From the NCBI GenBank assembly GCA_900549295.1, contig URNG01000042.1:1-24277 (forward strand): a stretch of DNA of 24,277 nt, in the 5' to 3' direction. This document shows, in pieces, positions 7,010 through 12,241 of the stretch (positions are counted from its first letter, which is position 1; each line of letters starts with the position of its first letter). The notes under the pieces are model-generated. The model searched no databases. It worked only from the letters and a program-made list of their open reading frames with translations, and was not told the DNA's origin. The stretch comes from an uncultured Rhodocyclaceae bacterium. Its GTDB lineage: Bacteria; Pseudomonadota; Gammaproteobacteria; Burkholderiales; Rhodocyclaceae. Both the position numbers and the translations under genes were made by a program.

Positions 7010-8653
7010 TCAATCCTCCTTGCGACGACGGGTGAAGATGCGGGCAGCGCCGTGAATGACGCTGCCGCCGATGGCCCCGGCGATGGCCAGGGTGCCGAGC
7101 AGATCGACCCATTTGTTGCTGTCGCGCCCCGGCAGATAAACGTCGGTAATCGCCGCCAGCCGGCCTTGTTCGCCGCGCATGTGGCACTCGGCGCAGGGCA
7201 CGGCCTTTTCCTTGGGCGCGACCATGTGGGTGATGAACCAGTTCATGCGTGTTTCGATGAAGCCGAACTTGCCGCTGTAGGGCAGCCCGGCGTAATCCAT
7301 GCCGGCCTGGATGGACTTGGAAAAATCGTAGTTCTTCCACAGCGCGGTGTCGTCGTCGCCATAGACGTGGTTGACCACCAGCGTCTTGTTCTCGGTGTCG
7401 TAGGCCTGCTTGCCGTGCATCACCTTGAACGGCCAGATGCGCGCGTTCGGGTCCTTGGCCGAGCCTTCGACGCGGTTGAGTTCGAGGATTTGCGTATCGT
7501 CGATCTTGTCGGTGAAGGTGAGCTGATGGACGACGCCGTTGTACCACTTGTATTGCGGACGCACGTTCTCGCCGTAGGCGAAATCGCCCTTGGCGGCGGA
7601 ATATTTGAGGTGGCCGTGGTCATCCTTGATGAACAGCGGCTTGCCGTCGGCGTCCTTCTTGCCGGCGGTCGACCAGTCCCACAGCGTCTTGGTGGCGACG
7701 CCGCCGCGGGCGAATTCCGGGATGTGGCAGGTCTGGCAGGCGAGCTTGCCGGTGTGCATGTTCAACTGCGCTTCCTGGTGCGGCGCGCCGCTGTGGCAGG
7801 ATTCGCAGGTGGCCTTGTTGTGGTCGTCTTTCGGTAAATCCAGACCATGCGGATCTTTGGCCGTGGCGGCGTAGCGGCTGCCGGAAGGCTGGTGGCTGTT
7901 GAAGGTGTGGCAGTCGGAGCAGACCATGTCGGCCCCGTCCTTCGCCATGTGCACGTCGAGGTCTTTCGACGGCTCTTTCAGCGAGGAATCGAGGTCGCCG
8001 TGCTTGACCGCATCGCCGCCGCCGCCGTTGAAGTGACAGTTGCCGCAGTTGCCGCGCCCCGGCTGGCCGACGTGCTGGGCGATTTTGGTCAGATCGGGCG
8101 CTTTGAAGGATTTCTTGCCGGGCGGGCCTTCCATCGGCTCGAAATCAACCAGGTCTTCGTAGAGCGGGTGGCCGGCGTTGGTGCCGAATTTCTTGTAGGT
8201 GCCGGTGGTGTCGTGACAGGCCAGACAGTCGACGTTCTCCTGATTGCTGAAGTCGAAACTCTTGTCCACCCAGCCGTAACCCGCGTGGCAGCTCGTGCAG
8301 CGGGTTTCGTTGGAGAGGATGGAGCCGCAGAAATTGTTGGCGACGAGTTTCTTGCCGAGCGTCTTGCCGATGGCCGGATTCTTGGCTTCCCAGGTCCAGT
8401 GGATGCTGTCCATCACCTGATGGCCGGCGGTGTTGTGGCAGCTCAGGCAGGCTTTGGTGACTTCCGGGCCGCTCCTGAACGGGCCTTGCAGGGCTTCCAG
8501 CTTGCTGTGGTCGGTGGTGGGTTCCCGTTTGATCTCGGCAGGTTTTCCTGCCTGCGGCACGGTCGGTATTTCCCTGGCGTGAGTGGCAGCCAGGGCAGGT
8601 GCGGCAGACAGCGCCAGATACAGAGCCGCGACCATCGTTACATGAATGTTCAT
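7010..8653 (-). CDS. Octaheme c-type cytochrome, tetrathionate reductase (OTR) family
   Basis: 547 aa. A Sec signal peptide (about residues 1-23, cleavage after ALA) sends it to the periplasm. Eight CXXCH heme sites are visible at about residues 69, 119, 143, 203, 245, 283, 306 and 487. The long stretch without heme sites between the seventh and eighth, and the order of motifs, fit the octaheme tetrathionate reductase family. Shewanella OTR reduces tetrathionate, nitrite and hydroxylamine in vitro and uses a lysine-ligated active-site heme. The GTYKKF stretch (151-156) right after the third site is a plausible source of that lysine (inference). A C-terminal hydrophobic helix (about 514-532) followed by RRRK anchors it to the membrane. 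The cytochrome b gene follows at once. The physiological substrate here is unknown. Confidence 0.9.
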   Translation of the reverse strand: MNIHVTMVAALYLALSAAPALAATHAREIPTVPQAGKPAEIKREPTTDHSKLEALQGPFRSGPEVTKACLSCHNTAGHQVMDSIHWTWEAKNPAIGKTLGKKLVANNFCGSILSNETRCTSCHAGYGWVDKSFDFSNQENVDCLACHDTTGTYKKFGTNAGHPLYEDLVDFEPMEGPPGKKSFKAPDLTKIAQHVGQPGRGNCGNCHFNGGGGDAVKHGDLDSSLKEPSKDLDVHMAKDGADMVCSDCHTFNSHQPSGSRYAATAKDPHGLDLPKDDHNKATCESCHSGAPHQEAQLNMHTGKLACQTCHIPEFARGGVATKTLWDWSTAGKKDADGKPLFIKDDHGHLKYSAAKGDFAYGENVRPQYKWYNGVVHQLTFTDKIDDTQILELNRVEGSAKDPNARIWPFKVMHGKQAYDTENKTLVVNHVYGDDDTALWKNYDFSKSIQAGMDYAGLPYSGKFGFIETRMNWFITHMVAPKEKAVPCAECHMRGEQGRLAAITDVYLPGRDSNKWVDLLGTLAIAGAIGGSVIHGAARIFTRRRKED

Positions 8654-8731
8654 GTTGTCTCCGATGTTATGGGTGCGGTTTCCGGTTTCCCCAAACCGGA
8701 GCGACCGCTGTCGCAGGCTTACTCGGCGCGA

Positions 8732-8772
8732 ATTATAAGTGTTTTGTAATGCTCTGCAATGATTTGTATCAA
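8732..8772 (-). promoter_or_regulatory. FNR-type anaerobic promoter of the octaheme operon
   Basis: On the minus strand TTGATACAAATCAT (8759-8772) matches the FNR consensus TTGAT-N4-ATCAA at nine of ten positions. A perfect TATAAT lies at 8732-8737. A start of transcription near 8725 would put the box centre about 41 bases upstream, the class II FNR-activator position. The octaheme start codon is about 70 bases further on. Confidence 0.8.
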
Positions 8773-8785
8773 TTCATTGCGCACC

Positions 8786-8814
8786 TTGAAAATCACGGCA
8801 CGTGGCCGTAAATG
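8786..8814 (+). promoter_or_regulatory. Possible promoter of the DUF3567 gene
   Basis: TTGAAA (8786-8791), a 17-base spacer and TAAATG (8809-8814) form a weak sigma-70-like promoter about 40 bases upstream of the start codon. The -10 element is poor. Confidence 0.3.
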
Positions 8815-8854
8815 AGGTCATGCGCAGCGTGCGCAGGAATGCAGGAGTCGCGCC

Positions 8855-9088
8855 ATGAACGTCGTCTATAACAGTGAGCATTTTTCGGTTTTGGCCTATC
8901 CGGTATGCCAGGGTTTCGAGCTGGTCGACAAAACCAGTGGCCGCATGCTGTTCCTGCACGGCATCGAGGCCAATTGCTTCGAGGCGGCGATCAATCAGAT
9001 TCCCGCTGGACGGCGCGACATCGAGACAATCGACGAGTTTCTCGACGACTATTGCAGCGGCAGCGCCGCGCCGATTCATCTGCACTGA
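8855..9088 (+). CDS. DUF3567 family protein
   Basis: 77 aa beginning MNVVYNSEHFSVLAYP and containing GFELVDKTSGRMLFLHG and TIDEFLDDYCSG. This is the pattern of DUF3567, a small cytosolic family largely confined to betaproteobacteria and of unknown function (N-terminal I/VYNSxxxxVxxxP, then a G-x-E-I/LVDK core and an acidic DEFLDxxxx tail). The ATG is preceded by AGGAG (8843-8847). It is transcribed divergently from the octaheme operon and is followed 48 bases later by another beta-specific small gene, DUF3460. No catalytic residues can be assigned. Confidence 0.85.
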   Translation: MNVVYNSEHFSVLAYPVCQGFELVDKTSGRMLFLHGIEANCFEAAINQIPAGRRDIETIDEFLDDYCSGSAAPIHLH

Positions 9089-9090
9089 CG

Positions 9091-9099
9091 TGCTAGAAT
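9091..9099 (+). promoter_or_regulatory. Extended -10 element before the DUF3460 gene
   Basis: TGCTAGAAT fits the extended -10 consensus TGNTATAAT with one mismatch, 38 bases before the start codon. No good -35 is visible, which is tolerated with an extended -10. Confidence 0.4.
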
Positions 9100-9136
9100 C
9101 GCGGCCATTGTTTTTTTACCGGATAGCGAGGAAAAA

Positions 9137-9346
9137 ATGGGTGTCGTCGATAGCGGCTACGTGTCCGATCACACGCGCTGGATGAACGAGCAACTGGAAA
9201 AGAACCCGGCCTGGGCCGCCAGCCAGAAAGAGGGCCGCGCCCTGTGGTGGGACAAGAAACAGGATGTGGACACCACGGCACGCAACGCCGAGTCCAAGGT
9301 GGCGCAGAAAGCCTATCCCTATGATGTGAATTTCTTCGGCGAGTGA
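9137..9346 (+). CDS. DUF3460 family protein
   Basis: 69 aa: YVSDHTRWMNEQLEKNPAW, then QKEGRALWWDKKQDVD and KVAQKAYPYDVNFFGE. This is the complete signature of DUF3460, a short betaproteobacterial family of unknown function marked by a (Y/V)xSxHTxFxxxxLxxxP start and the EGRALWWDK core. It is soluble and highly charged, with no signal peptide. The ATG follows GAGGA (9128-9132). An intrinsic terminator begins 16 bases after the stop and marks the left border of the accessory island. Confidence 0.87.
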   Translation: MGVVDSGYVSDHTRWMNEQLEKNPAWAASQKEGRALWWDKKQDVDTTARNAESKVAQKAYPYDVNFFGE

Positions 9347-9361
9347 GTTTTCTCGCAGCAA

Positions 9362-9387
9362 ACAAAAACCGGCGCCAGCGCCGGTTT
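9362..9387 (+). terminator. Terminator after the DUF3460 gene, also the intron target site
   Basis: AAAAACCGGCGC (9362-9373) is the reverse complement of GCGCCGGTTTTT (9376-9387) across a two-base centre. The A-run and T-run make it able to act in both directions. Eight bases later the group II intron fragment begins. Confidence 0.88.
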
Positions 9388-9394
9388 TTGTTTG

Positions 9395-9585
9395 CCGTGC
9401 GCCCGGCATGGGCGCACTCTTGTGGGTGGAAGTCCCACCGTAAGTTGATCACAGCGAACGAAGTGAAGCGCAACTGCATGAGGGCGACTGAGTGTGGAGC
9501 GAAACCGCGAGCCGATGGACAAGAACCGGATAGAAGGCGTTGCCAAGCAGGGCGAGCGGGCGACATTCCGCAAAGTGAGCTTCCC
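9395..9585 (+). mobile_element. 5' fragment of a group II intron, probably class IIC
   Basis: The segment opens GTGCGCCCGGCATGGGCGCA and continues with GTGGGTGGAAGTCCCACC, matching the 5' end of domain I in class IIC introns such as that of Oceanobacillus iheyensis (GUGUGCCCGGCAUGGGUGCA...AGGGUGAGAGUCCC). Further along, GGACAAGAACCGGATAGAAGGCG also recalls class IIC domain I. Class IIC introns insert just behind Rho-independent terminators, and this fragment starts 7 bases after one. No reverse transcriptase or maturase frame and no domain V/VI hairpin follow, so it is a dead 5' remnant. Its right end is approximate. Confidence 0.68.
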
Positions 9586-9606
9586 CCGAAATTTCGTCGG
9601 CCAAGG

Positions 9607-9626
9607 GTGACTTAAAATTGAGTCAC
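9607..9626. repeat. Short inverted repeat at the intron/IS junction
   Basis: GTGACT and AGTCAC flank the AT-rich centre TAAAATTG. It lies between the intron remnant and the IS3 transposase remnant and may be an insertion-sequence end or a deletion join. The assignment is tentative. Confidence 0.35.
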
Positions 9627-9812
9627 TTTTGGAAGGCAAGAAATGAAGATACTCGCTACGCGACGCACGCTGAAATCAAGGCTGTCGCCTTTGAATACAT
9701 CGAGGTGTTCTACAACAGAAAACGTCAGCACTCGAGCCTCGGTTACAAGTCGCCCAAACTGTTCCTCGAGAACTGGATCAGGCAGCAACATCAGGAAAAA
9801 CTGGTAGCATGA
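9618..9812 (+). pseudogene. IS3-family transposase (OrfB) C-terminal remnant
   Basis: The frame encodes RYATHAEIKAVAFEYIEVFY followed by NRKRQHSSLGYKSPKLF, the terminal part of the IS3-family DDE integrase core, including the last catalytic-region motif (YNxxRxHSSLGYxSP). The DDE residues upstream, OrfA and the left inverted repeat are missing. The start at 9618 is only the first ATG of the frame; homology is clear from about 9651. The stop is followed by CGAAAAACCGAGGGAACCTC (9829-9848), which resembles the right end of IS3-group elements as I remember them. The remnant cannot transpose. It lies between a group II intron fragment and a chimeric gene, in an eroded insertion hotspot. Confidence 0.8.
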
Positions 9813-9888
9813 AACCTACCCTATGGCCGACGAAAAACCGAGGGAACCTCAAACATCCAATAACCTGCTTGCTACTGCGGAGGCAACC

Positions 9889-10949
9889 ATGATGGATTTG
9901 AATATGTACGCCAATGAGCCTGTCCTCCTGGCCGAGGTTACGCCACCAGCAATTACCGCACCCGTGCCGAATTGGCTGTCAAAGTCAATCTCTAGTGAAA
10001 GATATCAACAGATTGGCGAATATATGAGAAACCACCATGATCGCATTGACTATACCGAACACGGCCCTAATGGGATGCCTGTTCTCAGGTATGACATCTA
10101 TCTTGAGGACGATACCCGCCCGCAAGGAGTGGATCTGGTTGATTGGGCATGCTACCAACTTGATCAGGTTGCCAGGGTGGCTGGCGCTTGGGGTCCGGAT
10201 TGCGTGATCGAAAAGTTTACCAAGTTGCCCAAGCATGGCCTGCCCAAAGTCGAACGTACCAAGGATTACCACGGCCCCGATCTCTATCATTACACACCAA
10301 CCAGCGCGCCCACGGAAGAAACGCGGTTTATTCTGGGCAATGGCGCAGGGCGTCAATGCGAGGTGATTGTCACTTTCCGTATACCTTCTTGCGTTCATGA
10401 AGATGATGATTGTCGTGATGCTTCGAATGTCATAGATTTCAAAGTGCTGACAGCGTGGCAGAACCCCCTCTCCACTCTCCTTTCCAGCGCTCAATCCGCC
10501 TTCCAGGGCCCCGGCACCGCCGTAGCCCAAACCACCGGCACCTACACCAGCGGCCAGATCATCTTGGACAGCATTGCTGCCGGCCACACCTGGTACCTCG
10601 ACCCCACCCTGCTGGACAACAGCGACGACTACCTGACTACCTGCCCACCGCCGACCTCACCATCTGGAAGGCAAAGCCGTACAGCGAAGCCGCAGGCAAG
10701 ATGGATCTGCCCTCCGTCCTGCTGCACGAATACGGCCACGTCCTCGGTCTGGAAAACAACGGCGATGCGCGCAACTTTATGGTCGCCACCCTGCAACCGG
10801 GCGAGCGCTGCCTGCCCAGCGCTGCTGAACTGCAACTGATGGCTGATCTGCTTGCCCAAGTCAAAGCGGAACAGGACAACACCGCCAACCCCGCAGCGCT
10901 TGAATCGATCCGTATGCCAAGCCATCACTGTATCAGCAGATCAATATAG
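9889..10949 (+). pseudogene. Chimeric metalloprotease-like gene broken by an 8-bp tandem duplication
   Basis: The start ATG at 9889 has GGAGG (9879-9883) at ideal spacing. The earlier ATG at 9823 lies in the probable IS end and has no SD. The first ~190 residues (for example RNHHDRIDYTEHGPNGMPVL and DYHGPDLYHYTPTSAPTEET) match nothing I recognise, and their DNA is visibly less GC-rich. From about 10490 the text changes to a familiar C-terminal module of giant secreted or adhesin-like proteins: GTYTSGQIILDSIAAGHTWY...NSDDYL, then in another frame PTADLTIWKAK...LPSVLLHEYGHVLGLEN...MVATLQPGER. HEYGHVLGLEN is a zinc-metalloprotease HEXXHXXG motif. The frame shift is explained exactly by GACTACCT duplicated at 10627-10642; with one copy removed the frame gives about 350 aa. 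There is no signal peptide. The 3' end overlaps the fic stop tail to tail and looks truncated. Confidence 0.75.
10627..10642 (+). repeat. Perfect 8-bp tandem duplication
   Basis: GACTACCT occurs twice in direct succession, followed by G. Because 8 is not a multiple of 3, the extra copy shifts the frame between NSDDYL and PTADLTIW. Confidence 0.9.
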
Positions 10950-12073
10950 GCTTGGTAGCTGTAGCTGCGGTTCTTCTTCTGGCCCGTCACTTCGACCACG
11001 ATGCCCAGTTGCTCCAGCATTTGTACCGCCGTGCTCGCGGTCGGGAACGTGGTTTGGAGTTGCTGGCGAACGCGCTCCACGGTGAAACGCGGCATCATCG
11101 GTAACAACTCGAACAGCCGATAGCTGGCCGGGCTGGCCTTGGACGATTGCAGCAGCTTGCGACGGTCGGCGGCGATCAGGCTGGCAACGGTGATGATGCT
11201 TTGCTCGGCCTGCGCTGCCGAGACTGTCACGCCCTCCAAAAAGAACGATACCCACGATTCCCAGTCACCCTCGGTGCGGATCACCGACAGGCGGCGGTAA
11301 TACTCTGTCTGGTGCTGCTTCAGATAGGCGCTGAGGTAGATCAGCGGCTCGCTCAGTAATTGCCAGTGTTCCAGCAAGGCGGCGATCAACAGGCGCCCGA
11401 TGCGCCCGTTGCCGTCCAGAAACGGGTGGATGGTCTCGAACTGCGCATGGATCAAGGCAATTTTGACCAAGGGGGGCAAACCGTCTCGTGTTTCATGGAT
11501 GAAGCGTTCCAGATTGGACAGCAGTTCCGGCACACGCTCCGGCGGCGGTGGCACGAACACTGCATTGCCAGGCCGCGTGCCACCAATCCAGTTTTGCGAG
11601 TGTCGCAACTCGCCCGGCTGCTTGCCCATGCCCCGTGCGCCATCGAGCAGCAAGCGGTGTGCGTCGCACAGCAGGCGTACACTGATCGGCAGGCCATTCG
11701 GGTCGCGCAGCTGCGCCTGCACCAGACGAAATGCCCGCAGGTAGTTGCTTACCTCAGCCACATCGTCTGTGTTGCTGACCTTCAAACCGGCTTCCTCGTC
11801 GAACAGATCGGTCAGCGTGGCCTGCGTCCCTTCGATCTGCGAGGTGATCAGCGCTTCCTTGCGCACAGCGCTGTAGAGCAGCCAGTCCACCGATGGCACC
11901 AGCCCCGATACGCCAGATAAGCGAGCCAACGCCAACTCCGCCTGCCGGTTCAGGTCTGTATAGGATTGCGCCGCCAAAGAAGGCTCGGCGGGAGGCAGTG
12001 GATGCGGCACGAAAGCCCGAACCGGCTCGCCCAGTGTGCTGGAAATGGCGTAAGTGCCTGTGCAGCGGTTCAT
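10925..12073 (-). CDS. Fic-family protein (AMPylase type) with C-terminal winged helix
   Basis: 382 aa from the ATG at 12073 (MNRCTGTYAISSTLGEPVRAF, a typical opening for this subfamily); the frame also allows ATG 12103. Fic enzymes transfer AMP from ATP to a hydroxyl side chain of a target protein. The Fic motif HPFLDGNGRIGR is complete, with catalytic His and the phosphate-binding loop. In the N-terminal part TSQIEG fits the inhibitory helix motif (S/T)xxxE(G/N), so the enzyme is probably autoinhibited in cis (class II). VFVPPPPERV and ETIHPFLDGN are usual for the long Fic/DUF4172-type architecture. The C-terminal ~90 residues (RFTVERVRQQLQTTFPTAST...LEQLGIVVEVTGQKKNRSYSY) resemble a winged helix, so DNA binding is possible. 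No partner antitoxin gene is adjacent. The gene sits in the accessory island. Confidence 0.9.
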   Translation of the reverse strand: MNRCTGTYAISSTLGEPVRAFVPHPLPPAEPSLAAQSYTDLNRQAELALARLSGVSGLVPSVDWLLYSAVRKEALITSQIEGTQATLTDLFDEEAGLKVSNTDDVAEVSNYLRAFRLVQAQLRDPNGLPISVRLLCDAHRLLLDGARGMGKQPGELRHSQNWIGGTRPGNAVFVPPPPERVPELLSNLERFIHETRDGLPPLVKIALIHAQFETIHPFLDGNGRIGRLLIAALLEHWQLLSEPLIYLSAYLKQHQTEYYRRLSVIRTEGDWESWVSFFLEGVTVSAAQAEQSIITVASLIAADRRKLLQSSKASPASYRLFELLPMMPRFTVERVRQQLQTTFPTASTAVQMLEQLGIVVEVTGQKKNRSYSYQAYIDLLIQ

Positions 12074-12097
12074 TGCAAATCCATTTTCATTGCGAAA

Positions 12098-12127
12098 CGC
12101 CATATTAAAGCATGCTTTAATATGGCG
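12098..12127. promoter_or_regulatory. 30-bp perfect palindrome upstream of fic, probable operator
   Basis: The sequence from 12098 to 12127 equals its own reverse complement. Its right-hand core, GCATGCTTTAATATGGCG, recurs imperfectly 31 bases further upstream of fic (12138-12158, 16 of 21 bases matching). The palindrome ends 25 bases before the preferred fic start and covers the alternative one. An operator for a dimeric repressor, possibly the winged helix of Fic itself, is the simplest reading. Confidence 0.65.
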
Positions 12128-12185
12128 AAAGGGGATGAAAGCAGATTTTAATATCGCCCAGAGGCGATGGCCTGTGTGCGCGTCT

Positions 12186-12212
12186 CACGTGCCCCGCAAA
12201 GCCGGGCACGTG
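12186..12212. terminator. Hairpin downstream of the Pat-like gene
   Basis: CACGTGCCC (12186-12194) pairs with GGGCACGTG (12204-12212), a nine-pair stem with a nine-base loop, 30 bases beyond the minus-strand stop at 12242. There is no T-run, so it is only a possible terminator or 3' stabiliser. Confidence 0.4.
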
Positions 12213-12241
12213 TTATTCGCAGAAGCGTTCCGCGCAATCCC

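Noticed and set aside
10627..10642. Programmed phase variation by the 8-bp repeat
   Set aside because: Only two copies are present. Typical phase-variable tracts have many, so I report it as a lesion that could revert, not as a proven switch.
10925..12127. Fic as half of a toxin-antitoxin pair
   Set aside because: No small antitoxin frame lies beside it, and the protein carries its own inhibitory motif (TSQIEG), so it fits a self-inhibited class II Fic enzyme.
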